Shown piece after piece: positions 26,704 to 35,459 of a stretch of DNA of 64,000 nt. A model generated the notes under the pieces. It searched no databases, had not been told where the DNA came from, and saw only the letters and a program-made list of their open reading frames with translations. This DNA comes from Mycolicibacterium poriferae. Lineage in GTDB: Bacteria > Actinomycetota > Actinomycetes > Mycobacteriales > Mycobacteriaceae. The stretch covers positions 2,232,001-2,296,000 of the forward strand of contig NZ_AP022570.1 of assembly GCF_010728325.1 (NCBI RefSeq), written 5' to 3'. Position numbers and translations under genes: made by a program. The first letter of the stretch is position 1; every line of letters starts with the position of its first letter.

Positions 26704-29700
26704 ATGAAGCTGCCGGTCTTCGTGGACTCGCGCTATCACGACGCGGTGATCTTCGATGTGGAGGGTGTCGTGGCAGACACCGCAGCGCTGCACACGGCAG
26801 CGTGGAAAGCGACGCTCAACGACTTCCTGGCGCGCAGGGCCGCCGGCGGCGCGCCGCCGGTGGTGTTCACCGACGCCGACTACCACAAATACCTGGGGCA
26901 CCGCTCGGAAGCCGCAGGGGTCACCGACTTCCTTGTAACACAGGGCATCTCGCTGCCGATGGGGCAGCCCGGTGATCACGCCGACGGGACCGTGTGGGCG
27001 CTGGTGAACCGGACGGCGCAGTTGTGTGCGGACATGCTCGCCGACGGGGTGCGCGTGTTCGAGTCGACGGTCGAGTTCGTGCACCAGCTGCAGGCAGCCG
27101 GTATCGCCACGGCCGTGTTCGCCTCGCGCTGCGACTGCGCCCGCATCCTCGACGCCGCCGGACTCTCGGATCTGTTCGCGGTGCGCGTGGACGGACCGGC
27201 CACACGGGGAACGTGGGTAGCGGCGCCCACCCGGACCGACACGCTGCAGCACATCCTGCACGACGCGGCGGACCGTCTGGCGGTCAGTCCGCGACGCTGC
27301 GTCGTCATCGACGACACCGCCGCGGGCGTCACCGCTGGACGCGATGGTGGGTTCGGTCTGGTCATCGGAGTGGACCGCGACGGCGATGCCGACGAACTGA
27401 GCCGCTGCGGAGCCGACGTCGTGGTCGGTGATCTGGTGGCGCTGACGGTGCGCGACAGCCATCAGCGGGTGTCGGATCTGCCTGACGCCCTCGAGTCCTA
27501 CACCGACATCGCGCCGCTGGCCGAAACGCGCAGGCCGGTGGTGCTGCTGGACTTCGACGGGACGGTGTCCGACATCGTCGCCGATCCGAACGCCGCAGCG
27601 CTGTTGCCCGGCGCGGGCGACACACTGGCCGCGCTGGCCGCGCACTGTCCCGTCGCCGTGGTCAGCGGCCGCAGCCTGGCCGACATCCGGCAACGCATCG
27701 GGGTGCCCGGATTGTGGTACGCCGGCAGCCACGGCTTCGAACTGGTGTCCCCGGACGGCGCCCACCACCAGAACGAGGCCGGGCTCCAGGCCGTCGATCT
27801 TCTGCAGAGTGCCGTCGCTGCGCTGCACGAGCGACTGGACGGTATCGACGGCGTGCTGATCGAGGACAAGCGATTCTCCGTGGCGGTGCACTATCGCAAC
27901 GTCGACGACGACCGCGTCGACGAGGTGATCGCCACCGTGCGCATCATCGGCCAACGTGACGGCCTGCGGGTCACCGGCGGGCGCAAGGTCGTCGAACTGC
28001 GCCCTGACGTCGACTGGGACAAAGGCAGGACCGTGAACTGGATCCTGGCTCAGATCGACGGTGCCGACTTGCAGCTCCCCATCTACCTGGGTGACGACCT
28101 GACCGACGAGGACGCCTTCGACGCGATCCGGCAGAAAGGCGTCGGGATCGCCGTGCGCAGTGTCGAATCGGGCGATCGGCGGACCGCGGCGCGGTTCGCC
28201 CTCGAGGATCCCGATGCGGTGTGCCGCTTCCTGGTGCGTCTCGCCGATCAGCTGTCCAGCGCGCAGGACAGCACCAACGATCCGTGGACGTTGATCTTCG
28301 GTGGTTATCAGCGCGACGACGAGAGGCTGCGGGAAGCGCTGTGCACCATGGGCAACGGCTACCTGGCCGTCCGGGGCGCGGCGCCCGAGTGCGCCGCCGG
28401 CGAATTCCACTACCCGGCCACCTACGTCGCCGGCGTGTACAACCGGCTGACCGATGAGATCGCCGGTGTCACCATCGACAACGAAAGCCTGGTCAACCTG
28501 CCGAACTGGCTGCCGGTGCAGTTCCGGATCGACGGCGGACCCTGGTTCGACATCGACAGCGCCGACATTTCGGCGTATCGGGCCACCGTGGATCTGCGCC
28601 GTGCGACATTCACCCGCGAATTCGTGTGGCGTGATCCGCAGGGGCGCGCCACCCTGGTCACACAGCGGCGGTTGGTCGCCATGCACCAACCGCACGTGGC
28701 TGCGCTGGAAACCACTCTGCAGGCCCAGAACTGGGCCGGCCGGGTCGAGATGCGCTCGACCGTCGACGGTGACGTGACCAACAGCGGCGTGGAACGCTAC
28801 CGCCAGCTCGCGTCTCGGCATCTGAGGATTCTCGACGTGCACACCCTGTCGGACGACGCGGTGGCGCTGGCTGCCGAGACCGTCGAGTCCACGATTCAGA
28901 TCGCCATGGCGGTGCGGCATACGGTTCGCCACGCCGTCCGCGGTTCCGCCGCCCCGGCCACGCAGATCACGCCGGTCGTCGAGGACCGGCGGGCGGGCCA
29001 TGACGTGGTGGCCGACCTCGGCCAGGGTGGGGCGGTGACTCTGGAGAAGGTCGCGACGGTGTTCACCAGCCGCGATCACGCGATCTCGGGACCGGCGGTC
29101 GCCGCCGAACGAGAGCTGCGCCGCACCGGCGACTTCGCCGAGATCGAACGGGGACACCGGCTGGCCTGGGCGCATCTGTGGGAGCGGTTCAGCATCGACA
29201 TGGGCCACGACCCCGACCTGTTGCGCCTCATCCGGCTGCACCAGCTGCACCTGCTCAACACGGTGTCCCCGCACACCGCCGACCTCGACGTGGGGGTGCC
29301 CGCCCGGGGGCTGCACGGGGAGGCCTACCGCGGCCACGTCTTCTGGGATGAGCTGTTCGTCTTCCCCGTGACGAATCTGCGGCTGCCGAAGGTGACCCGC
29401 GCGCTGTTGATGTACCGCTTCCGGAGGCTGCCGGAAGCACGGCGCGCGGCGGCCGAAGCAGGCTACGCCGGCGCCATGTATCCCTGGCAGTCAGGCAGCG
29501 ACGGCCGTGAGGAAAGCCAACGCCTGCACCTGAATCCGCGGTCCGGGCGCTGGAATCCCGACGCGAGCGCACGCGCCCACCACATCGGTCTCGCGATCGC
29601 GTTCAATGTGTGGCAGCACTACCAGGTCACCGGTGACATCGGCTTCCTGATCGACTACGGCGCCGAGATGCTCGCCGACATCGCCCGGTTCTGGGTCAGC

Positions 29701-30687
29701 CTGGCCGAATTCGACACCACCCGCGACCGGTATGTGATCAAGGGCGTCATCGGACCCGACGAGTTCCATTCCGGCTACCCCGGCCGCGACTACGACGGCG
29801 TCGACAACAACGCCTACACCAACGTGATGGCGGTGTGGGTGATCGTGCGCGCGCTCGAGGCACTGGACCGGATGCCGATGTACTACCGCTTGGCGCTGCT
29901 GGAGTCGCTGGGAGTCGACGACGAGGAGTTGGCGCGGTGGGAAGACGTCAGCCGCCGCATGTACGTCCCGTTCCACGACGGCGTGATCAGCCAGTTCGAA
30001 GGCTATGCCGACCTCCAGGAACTCGACTGGGACGGCTACCGCGCCCGCTACGACAACCTGCAGCGGCTCGACCGGATCCTGGAGGCGGAGGACGACAGCG
30101 TCAACAGGTACAAGGCAGCCAAGCAGGCCGACGTGCTGATGCTGTTCTACCTGCTGTCGGCCGACGAGCTCTACGAACTGTTCGACCGCCTGGGGTATCG
30201 ATTCACCCCCGAGCAGATCCCGAGAACCATCGACTACTACCACCGGCGAACCTCGCACGGCTCGACACTGAGCAACGTCGTGCATGCCTGGGTGATGGCC
30301 AGAGGAAACCGCCACCAAGCCATGGAGTACTTCGCGCAGGCGCTGGCATCCGACATCGTCGACATCCAGCGCGGCACAACGGCGGAAGGCATCCACCTCG
30401 CCGCGATGGCCGGCAGCATCGACCTGCTGCAGCGATGCTTCACCGGCCTGGAGATCCGCTCCGACCGCATCGTCATCGGTCCGCTGTGGCCCAAATCCCT
30501 TGGCCCGCTGGAGTTCACCTTCCGCTACCGCGGACACCGGCTGCGGCTGCAGGTGGCCGGACGCGGCGCCACGCTGCGCGCCGAGCCCGGTGACGCCGCA
30601 CCGGTGACCGTGGAATGCCGCGGCGAGACCCAGGTGCTCAACGCCGGCGCGTCGGTGTCCTTCAGCGGAGCGGCCCAACAGCCCTGA
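26704..30687 (+). CDS. otsB1: OtsB1-type fusion: HAD phosphatase + trehalose-phosphatase + GH65 glycosyl hydrolase/phosphorylase
   Basis: 1327 residues, the same length I recall for M. tuberculosis OtsB1 (Rv2006). Three modules: a beta-phosphoglucomutase-like HAD domain (1-250; DAVIFDVEGVVADT, VVIDDTAAGVTAG); a trehalose-6-phosphate phosphatase domain (275-515; VLLDFDGTVSDIVADP, VVSGRSLADIRQRIG, YLGDDLTDEDAFDAI); and a GH65 (alpha/alpha)6 domain (530-1320), with the general acid in KGVIGPDEFHSG and nearby NNAYTNVMA. GH65 enzymes are mostly disaccharide phosphorylases, so the protein could break an alpha-glucoside to sugar phosphate and process it in the HAD modules (inference). The ATG at 26704 follows GGAGGACAGCG. 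OtsB1 is dispensable in mycobacteria, unlike OtsB2. Confidence 0.9.
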   Translation: MKLPVFVDSRYHDAVIFDVEGVVADTAALHTAAWKATLNDFLARRAAGGAPPVVFTDADYHKYLGHRSEAAGVTDFLVTQGISLPMGQPGDHADGTVWALVNRTAQLCADMLADGVRVFESTVEFVHQLQAAGIATAVFASRCDCARILDAAGLSDLFAVRVDGPATRGTWVAAPTRTDTLQHILHDAADRLAVSPRRCVVIDDTAAGVTAGRDGGFGLVIGVDRDGDADELSRCGADVVVGDLVALTVRDSHQRVSDLPDALESYTDIAPLAETRRPVVLLDFDGTVSDIVADPNAAALLPGAGDTLAALAAHCPVAVVSGRSLADIRQRIGVPGLWYAGSHGFELVSPDGAHHQNEAGLQAVDLLQSAVAALHERLDGIDGVLIEDKRFSVAVHYRNVDDDRVDEVIATVRIIGQRDGLRVTGGRKVVELRPDVDWDKGRTVNWILAQIDGADLQLPIYLGDDLTDEDAFDAIRQKGVGIAVRSVESGDRRTAARFALEDPDAVCRFLVRLADQLSSAQDSTNDPWTLIFGGYQRDDERLREALCTMGNGYLAVRGAAPECAAGEFHYPATYVAGVYNRLTDEIAGVTIDNESLVNLPNWLPVQFRIDGGPWFDIDSADISAYRATVDLRRATFTREFVWRDPQGRATLVTQRRLVAMHQPHVAALETTLQAQNWAGRVEMRSTVDGDVTNSGVERYRQLASRHLRILDVHTLSDDAVALAAETVESTIQIAMAVRHTVRHAVRGSAAPATQITPVVEDRRAGHDVVADLGQGGAVTLEKVATVFTSRDHAISGPAVAAERELRRTGDFAEIERGHRLAWAHLWERFSIDMGHDPDLLRLIRLHQLHLLNTVSPHTADLDVGVPARGLHGEAYRGHVFWDELFVFPVTNLRLPKVTRALLMYRFRRLPEARRAAAEAGYAGAMYPWQSGSDGREESQRLHLNPRSGRWNPDASARAHHIGLAIAFNVWQHYQVTGDIGFLIDYGAEMLADIARFWVSLAEFDTTRDRYVIKGVIGPDEFHSGYPGRDYDGVDNNAYTNVMAVWVIVRALEALDRMPMYYRLALLESLGVDDEELARWEDVSRRMYVPFHDGVISQFEGYADLQELDWDGYRARYDNLQRLDRILEAEDDSVNRYKAAKQADVLMLFYLLSADELYELFDRLGYRFTPEQIPRTIDYYHRRTSHGSTLSNVVHAWVMARGNRHQAMEYFAQALASDIVDIQRGTTAEGIHLAAMAGSIDLLQRCFTGLEIRSDRIVIGPLWPKSLGPLEFTFRYRGHRLRLQVAGRGATLRAEPGDAAPVTVECRGETQVLNAGASVSFSGAAQQP

Positions 30688-30730
30688 CTGCGCAGAAGGT
30701 GACTGCGCAGAAAGTGACCGTGCAGAAAAG
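30686..30730 (+). repeat. 15-bp tandem repeat x3 after otsB1
   Basis: GACTGCGCAGAAGGT, GACTGCGCAGAAAGT and GACCGTGCAGAAAAG follow each other starting within the otsB1 stop codon. The array ends against a DosR-type box of the next gene. Confidence 0.9.
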
Positions 30731-30743
30731 GACTTTGTGCCAC
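30728..30743. promoter_or_regulatory. Putative DosR box upstream of PPOX gene
   Basis: AAGGACTTTGTGCCAC contains GGACTTTGTGCC, a one-half-strong DosR match like the second acg box. It lies 36 bp before the ATG at 30779, which favours that start over the upstream GTG at 30737. Confidence 0.5.
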
Positions 30744-30778
30744 ATCGGGTCACGTGGCCGGCGGGTTATCGTCAGCTC

Positions 30779-31213
30779 ATGACCGATGACGTTCACCCGA
30801 TCTCCATCATGTCGGAGACCGAATGCTGGAACCACATGGCCGAAGTGAGCCTGGGCCGACTCGTCACCAGTGTCGACGGGCAACCCGAGATCTTTCCGGT
30901 CAATTTCGCTGTGCAGGGGCGCAGCATCCTGTTCCGTACCGCCGAGGGCACCAAGCTGATCAGCACCGCAATCAACAACCACGTGCTGTTCGAGGTGGAC
31001 GACCACACCGTCGTCACCGGCTGGAGCGTCATCGTCAAGGGTGTGGCGCGCTCGCTGCGCAGCGACGAGGACATCGCCGAGGCCGAACGCGTGCAACTGC
31101 TGCCGTGGACATCGACGGACAAACCGCATTTCGTGCGGATCAAACCGCTCAGTGTCACCGGCAGGCGGTTCGCGTTCGGCTCGGAGCCCCATCGGGCGAC
31201 CAGCACGGTCTGA
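30779..31213 (+). CDS. PPOX-fold (pyridoxamine 5'-phosphate oxidase-like) flavin/F420-binding protein
   Basis: 144-residue single-domain split-barrel protein. Visible family features are the start SIMSETECWNHMAEVSLGRLVTSVDGQPEIFPVNFAV, then SILFRTAEGTKLISTAINNHVLFEVDDH and WSVIVKGVARSL, and the C-terminal VRIKPLSVTGRRFAFG. Similar short proteins (Rv3129, Rv0080) belong to the DosR regulon. The cofactor could be FMN or F420 and the substrate is unknown. The ATG at 30779 is supported by the alignment of the fold start and by the upstream DosR-type box. Confidence 0.82.
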   Translation: MTDDVHPISIMSETECWNHMAEVSLGRLVTSVDGQPEIFPVNFAVQGRSILFRTAEGTKLISTAINNHVLFEVDDHTVVTGWSVIVKGVARSLRSDEDIAEAERVQLLPWTSTDKPHFVRIKPLSVTGRRFAFGSEPHRATSTV

Positions 31214-31228
31214 CCTGTGCTGGCACGG

Positions 31229-31248
31229 GTAGGGACCTCGGTCCCTAC
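31229..31248. promoter_or_regulatory. Perfect DosR-type palindrome upstream of Rv2030c-like gene
   Basis: GTAGGGACC-TC-GGTCCCTAC is a perfect 9-bp palindrome with a 2-bp centre and contains the full GGGAC-N4-GTCCC core. It is the strongest such site in the window and lies 70 bp before the ATG at 31318. Confidence 0.82.
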
Positions 31249-31317
31249 CGGTGTCCGTCCCGGTGTAGTGCGATGAGGGAGTAAGGCGCCGCGTCGACCG
31301 GTGAACGGAGTACCTCG

Positions 31318-33363
31318 ATGACCACAGCGAGACGGGCATCCCACACCCCGAAACGGCAGATCTACCGGAATCGCCGGGAAGCGGGCCGGGTGCTCGCCGG
31401 CCTGCTTGGCGCCTACCGCGGGCGGGAGGGCGTCATCGTTCTCGGACTGGCCCGCGGCGGCGTGCCGGTGGCCTGGGAGGTGGCCGCGGCGCTCGGCGCC
31501 CCGCTGGACGCTTTCATCGTGCGCAAACTCGGTGCACCCGGGCATGAGGAGTTCGCGGTCGGTGCGCTGGCCAGCGGCGGCCGGGTCGTCGTCAACGACG
31601 ACGTGGTGCGGGCTTTGCGTGTCACGCCCCAGCAGTTGCGTGAGGCGGCCGAACGCGAGGGCCGCGAACTGCAGCGTCGCGAGGCGGCCTACCGCGGCGG
31701 ACGCGCACCGCTGGAGTTGGCCGGCCGCACGGTCATCCTGGTCGACGACGGGCTCGCCACCGGCGCCAGCATGTTCGCGGCGGTGCAGGCGCTGCGCGAC
31801 ATGTCGCCCGCCGAGATCGTCGTGGCGGTACCCGCCGCGCCGGAGTCGACGTGCCGCGAATTCGCCGGGCTCGTCGACGATGTCGTGTGTGCGTCCATGC
31901 CCACCCCGTTCCTCGCGGTGGGGGAGTCGTTCTGGGATTTCACCCAGGTCAGCGACGACGAGGTGCGCCAGCTGCTGGCCACGCCGACGGTGGGCATCGC
32001 GACCGCGAGGCTCCGCATCGCCGAGACACCCGCCGAGGTCGTGGAGCGCTGCGCCGTCGACGCGCCCGCCGGGGTGCCGCCTGCCGAAGCACTCGAGGAG
32101 ATCATCGGTGACGCGCGCGTCGTGTTGATCGGCGAGAGTTCGCATGGCACCGCCGAGTTCTACCGAGCCCGCGCAGAGATCACGAAGTGGCTGATCGAGG
32201 AGAAGGGTTTCTGCGCGGTGGCCGCCGAGGCGGACTGGCCGGACGCCTATCGGGTCAACCGCTACGTGCGAGGCCTCGGACACGACGCCTCCCCCGAGGA
32301 GGCGTTGCGCGGGTTCGAGCGCTTCCCGGCGTGGATGTGGCGCAACACGGTGGTGCGCGACTTCGTGGACTGGCTGCACGCGCACAACTCCCGGCAGCGA
32401 GGGGAGGACCGACGCCAGACGGGATTCTATGGACTCGACCTCTACAGCCTGCACCGGTCGATGCGTGAGGTGATCGACTATTTGGACACCATGGACCCGG
32501 TCGCGGCGGCGCGGGCCAGACAGCGCTACGCGTGCTTCGATCACACCAGCGCCGACGACGGTCAGGCCTACGGCTACGCAGCAGCGTTCGGTGCGGGCCT
32601 GTCCTGCGAGCGAGAAGCGATCGAGCAGTTGGTCGAGCTGCAACGCAACGCTGTGGAGTACGCCCGCCGAGACGGCCTGCTCGCCGAAGACGAGTTGTTC
32701 TACGCCCAGCAGAACGCCCAGACCGTACGCAACGCCGAGGGCTATTACCGCGCGATGTTCGGTGCCCGCGTCACGTCCTGGAATCTGCGTGACCGGCACA
32801 TGGCCCAGACCCTCGACGCGCTGCTGGCTCACCTCGACCGTCATCCGGATGGCCAACCGGCGCGAATTGTGGTGTGGGCGCACAACTCCCACGTCGGAGA
32901 CGCTCGAGCGACCGAGGTGGGTGCCGACGGCCAGCTCACACTGGGGCAACTCGCCCGCGAGCAACACGGTTCGGCGGTCCGGCTGATCGGTTTCACGACC
33001 TATACGGGCACGGTGACAGCCGCGAGCCGGTGGGGCGGGATCGCCGAACGCAAGGTCGTGCGTCCTGCGCTCAACGGCAGCGTCGAGGAATTGTTCCACG
33101 AGGTCGAGCGGCCGGAGTTCCTCATCTCGCCCATGCTCAGCCGCGCCGCCGCCGAACCGCTCGACATGGTGCGGCTGGGCCGCGCGATCGGGGTCATCTA
33201 CCTCCCCGGCACCGAAAGGCAGAGCCACTACTACCACGTTCGCCCCAGCGAGCAGTTCGACGCGCTCATCCATCTGGACCGGACGACGGCACTGGAGCCG
33301 CTGGAAGCCGGCAGCGTGTGGATCGCCGGAGAAACTCCCGAGACCTATCCGACCGGCCTGTGA
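31318..33363 (+). CDS. Rv2030c-like fusion: phosphoribosyltransferase domain + erythromycin esterase-like domain
   Basis: 681-residue cytoplasmic fusion. Residues 15-215 form a type I phosphoribosyltransferase with [17 protein letters not shown] and the PRPP loop [13 protein letters not shown] near 140. Residues 245-670 are an erythromycin-esterase/EreA-like fold with [31 protein letters not shown] near 265, [29 protein letters not shown] near 518 and a conserved [17 protein letters not shown] end. The same fusion is DosR-regulon protein Rv2030c. The true substrate is unknown; the name reflects fold, not proven macrolide activity. pfkB follows after 28 bp, as Rv2029c follows Rv2030c in M. tuberculosis. 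Confidence 0.88.
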   Translation: MTTARRASHTPKRQIYRNRREAGRVLAGLLGAYRGREGVIVLGLARGGVPVAWEVAAALGAPLDAFIVRKLGAPGHEEFAVGALASGGRVVVNDDVVRALRVTPQQLREAAEREGRELQRREAAYRGGRAPLELAGRTVILVDDGLATGASMFAAVQALRDMSPAEIVVAVPAAPESTCREFAGLVDDVVCASMPTPFLAVGESFWDFTQVSDDEVRQLLATPTVGIATARLRIAETPAEVVERCAVDAPAGVPPAEALEEIIGDARVVLIGESSHGTAEFYRARAEITKWLIEEKGFCAVAAEADWPDAYRVNRYVRGLGHDASPEEALRGFERFPAWMWRNTVVRDFVDWLHAHNSRQRGEDRRQTGFYGLDLYSLHRSMREVIDYLDTMDPVAAARARQRYACFDHTSADDGQAYGYAAAFGAGLSCEREAIEQLVELQRNAVEYARRDGLLAEDELFYAQQNAQTVRNAEGYYRAMFGARVTSWNLRDRHMAQTLDALLAHLDRHPDGQPARIVVWAHNSHVGDARATEVGADGQLTLGQLAREQHGSAVRLIGFTTYTGTVTAASRWGGIAERKVVRPALNGSVEELFHEVERPEFLISPMLSRAAAEPLDMVRLGRAIGVIYLPGTERQSHYYHVRPSEQFDALIHLDRTTALEPLEAGSVWIAGETPETYPTGL

Positions 33364-33391
33364 CAGACATGCGCAAGCGAAACGAGGTCTC

Positions 33392-34378
33392 ATGAGCCGG
33401 TCTCCGCTGACCGTCCGCGCGTCGATCGTCACGCTGACGATGAATCCGGCTCTGGACGTCACCGCCGACGCCGAGGAGGTGCACCACACCAGCAAGATCC
33501 GTTGCGGCGACGAGCGCTACGACGCGGGTGGGGGCGGGGTCAACGTCGCGCGCTTCGTGCACGCACTGGGCGGGTCGGTGGCGGCCGTGTTCTCGGCGGG
33601 CGGATTGACCGGCTCACGCCTGATCGATCTGGTCGACGAGGCCGGTGTGCCCAACATCCCGGTGCCCGTTGCCGGGTCGACGCGGGAGAGCTTCACGGTC
33701 AACGAGCGCAGCACCGGCAAGCAGTACAGATTCGTGCTGCCGGGTCCCCGGCTGACCGCCGAGGAGCAGAGACGTTGCCTGGATGTGCTACGCGCGACGG
33801 CCGCCACCGCGCAGTACATCGTGGCCAGTGGCAGTCTGCCGCCAGGGGTGGCCCCCGACTTCTATGCGCGTGTCGCCGACGTCTGTGCCGAATCGGGTTG
33901 TCGGTTGATCCTGGACACCTCCGGCGGAGGGCTCAGCCACGTCACGTCCGGGGTGTATCTGCTCAAGCCCAGTGTGCGCGAGCTACGCGAGTGCATGGAT
34001 CGGGCGCTGTCGACCGAAGGCGATCAGGTGGCCGCCGCTCGGGAACTCGTCCAGCGCGGCCTCGCCCACGCGGTGGTCGTATCGCTGGGTCCGGACGGTG
34101 CGCTGCTGGTGACCGATGACGACAGCCACCGGTTCTCGGCGCTGCCGGTGCAGGTGGTCAGCGGCGTGGGCGCCGGTGATGCGATGGTCGCCGGCATCAC
34201 CGTGGCGCTGAGCCGGGGATGGTCGCTGACCGAGGCGGTGCGGTACGGCATCGCCGCGTCGGCCGCGAAACTGTTGACGCCGGGCACGTCGTGCTTCACC
34301 GCGGCCGATGTCGACCGGCTCTTCGGACGCGTGGCGGGACCCGCCAGTGTCGTACGCGCGACGGCGCTGGCCGACTGA
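33392..34378 (+). CDS. pfkB: PfkB-family 6-phosphofructokinase (Rv2029c-like)
   Basis: 328-residue ribokinase-fold sugar kinase. Substrate side: IVTLTMNPALDVTADAEEV at the start and YDAGGGGVNVARFVHALGG near 45. The ATP/anion-hole motif with catalytic Asp is GVGAGDAMVAGITVAL near 258. These match 1-phosphofructokinase/PfkB proteins and DosR-regulon Rv2029c. The reaction is probably fructose-6-phosphate to fructose-1,6-bisphosphate, with tagatose phosphates as alternatives. Likely in an operon with the preceding fusion gene. An 18-bp repeat array begins 8 bp after its stop. Confidence 0.88.
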   Translation: MSRSPLTVRASIVTLTMNPALDVTADAEEVHHTSKIRCGDERYDAGGGGVNVARFVHALGGSVAAVFSAGGLTGSRLIDLVDEAGVPNIPVPVAGSTRESFTVNERSTGKQYRFVLPGPRLTAEEQRRCLDVLRATAATAQYIVASGSLPPGVAPDFYARVADVCAESGCRLILDTSGGGLSHVTSGVYLLKPSVRELRECMDRALSTEGDQVAAARELVQRGLAHAVVVSLGPDGALLVTDDDSHRFSALPVQVVSGVGAGDAMVAGITVALSRGWSLTEAVRYGIAASAAKLLTPGTSCFTAADVDRLFGRVAGPASVVRATALAD

Positions 34379-34385
34379 AGGACGA

Positions 34386-34492
34386 ACAGCGCCGGCCGAA
34401 AAGACAGCGCCGACCGAAAAGACAGCGCCGACGGAAAGGCAGCGCCGATCGAAAAGACAGCGCCGATCGAAAAGACAGCGCCGACGGAAAGG
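34386..34492 (+). repeat. 18-bp tandem repeat array x6 downstream of pfkB
   Basis: Six units of the type ACAGCGCCGACCGAAAAG at 34386, 34404, 34422, 34440 (17 bp, one A missing), 34457 and 34475. Variation is confined to the CCGRYCG and last two positions. Non-coding, starting just after the pfkB stop. Confidence 0.95.
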
Positions 34493-34507
34493 CGGCCCGA
34501 AAGCGGT

Positions 34508-34539
34508 GAAGCCGGCAGCCCGGACGGGCCACCGGCTTC
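34508..34539. terminator. Bidirectional hairpin between pfkB and small ORF
   Basis: GAAGCCGG (34508-34515) pairs with CCGGCTTC (34532-34539), and within it GCCCG pairs with CGGGC. It sits after rightward pfkB and 18 bp past the stop of the leftward 47-residue ORF, so it can end both transcripts. Confidence 0.6.
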
Positions 34540-34556
34540 GGTGTGGGCTCGCTACG

Positions 34557-34700
34557 TCAGCGATGAAGGTCCTCGTGGCGCTGTGCGATCGCCAGCAGCT
34601 CGTCGCGAACCGTGGATTCCGGCAGGGCGTAGATCCGCGCGTAGAGCCGTCGCCGGTTCACGGCGCGCTTCACGTCTGCGCGAAACTGACCGAAGGACAT
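34557..34700 (-). CDS. Small basic protein of 47 residues, unknown function
   Basis: A complete short reading frame on the minus strand with CAGGAG 9 bases before the ATG at 34700. The protein starts MSFGQFRADVKRAVNRRRLY and ends RHEDLHR. It is arginine-rich (9 Arg in 47) and predicted mostly helical, with the segment ARIYALPESTVRDELLAIAQ. No signal or membrane segment is visible. Coding character is supported by the ribosome site, high third-position GC and a hairpin just past the stop. I do not recognise a named family. It is isolated between pfkB and an AT-rich, probably promoter-bearing region. Confidence 0.72.
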   Translation of the reverse strand: MSFGQFRADVKRAVNRRRLYARIYALPESTVRDELLAIAQRHEDLHR

Positions 34701-35105
34701 GTCTTTTCACTCCTGTGCTGGTTTCCGGATAGCGGAAACGTGTTTGCTGTATGGCGTCCCCACGTCAGGGATCACCCAACAGAGGAACGCCAAGATCGTC
34801 CTTGTTAATTCTGCGTAAATCAACTTTGTAGGTGTGATTTTGGCGACAGCGCATCCCTGAGCTGCGCCTCGAGCGGCGGGCCGACACCGTCGCTGTGATC
34901 CGGGCGACACCGCCGGTTGCGCGCCTGATGGAGTTTGCTGACGGGTGCGACTTCGCCGCGTGCGGCCACCGTGAGTGCAGATCTGCAGATCGTCTCGGCC
35001 CTCCGGCTGAGGTCCACCGCGACGGCCGGGCCCCAGCTTGACTGCGCCGTGACGAAAGAGGGGCGATGAGCCGTTCGTGCCGCGGTGCTGCGGTACGCTC
35101 ACGCT
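34701..35105. other. Intergenic region with AT-rich promoter-like patch
   Basis: About 405 bp between the leftward 47-residue ORF and the rightward membrane protein gene. It holds an unusually AT-rich stretch (34800-34845, with TTGTTAATTCTGCGTAAATC), probably a promoter for the small ORF. A 65-residue leftward frame (34820-35017) has no recognisable domain and I do not call it. No RNA gene was recognised. Confidence 0.4.
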
Positions 35106-35459
35106 ATGGAGGTACTACGGTCTGTAGTTGTCCTGTTGCACATCGTCGGTTTCGCGATCACCTTCGGCGCGTGGGTCGCCGAAGCCGCGGCGGGCAGATT
35201 CCGCACCACCAGGGTGATGGACTACGGCCTGCTCGCGTCGTTGCTCACCGGGCTCGCGCTGGCAGCCCCGTGGCCGGCCGGAGTCGACCTGAACTACCCG
35301 AAGATCGGGGTCAAGCTGGTGATACTGGTGGTCATCGGCGGATTGCTGGGCATGGGCAACGCCAGGCAGCGGCGCACCGGCGAGGCGGTGCCTCGCGGGT
35401 TGTTCGCCGCCGTCGGGGTGTTGACGTTCGCGGCGGCCGCTGTCGCGGTGCTGTGGTGA
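35106..35459 (+). CDS. Small integral membrane protein, unknown function
   Basis: 117 residues with four likely transmembrane helices: VLRSVVVLLHIVGFAITFGAW (residues 3-23), a second around GLLASLLTGLALAAPW, a third KLVILVVIGGLLGMG and a fourth LFAAVGVLTFAAAAVAVLW at the end. Short loops include AGVDLNYPKIGVK. It resembles small conserved mycobacterial membrane proteins of unassigned role. ATG at 35106 is chosen because it leads directly into the first helix. It converges with the SDR gene at 35460. Confidence 0.75.
   Translation: MEVLRSVVVLLHIVGFAITFGAWVAEAAAGRFRTTRVMDYGLLASLLTGLALAAPWPAGVDLNYPKIGVKLVILVVIGGLLGMGNARQRRTGEAVPRGLFAAVGVLTFAAAAVAVLW

Noticed and set aside
34386-34492. CRISPR or coding extension of pfkB
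   Set aside because: Period 18 bp with no spacers, and the array starts after the pfkB stop; a read-through would give a low-complexity basic peptide.
34820-35017. 65-residue minus-strand frame in the 34.7-35.1 kb gap
   Set aside because: No domain, no good ribosome site, and a rare-residue composition; not enough support to call a gene.
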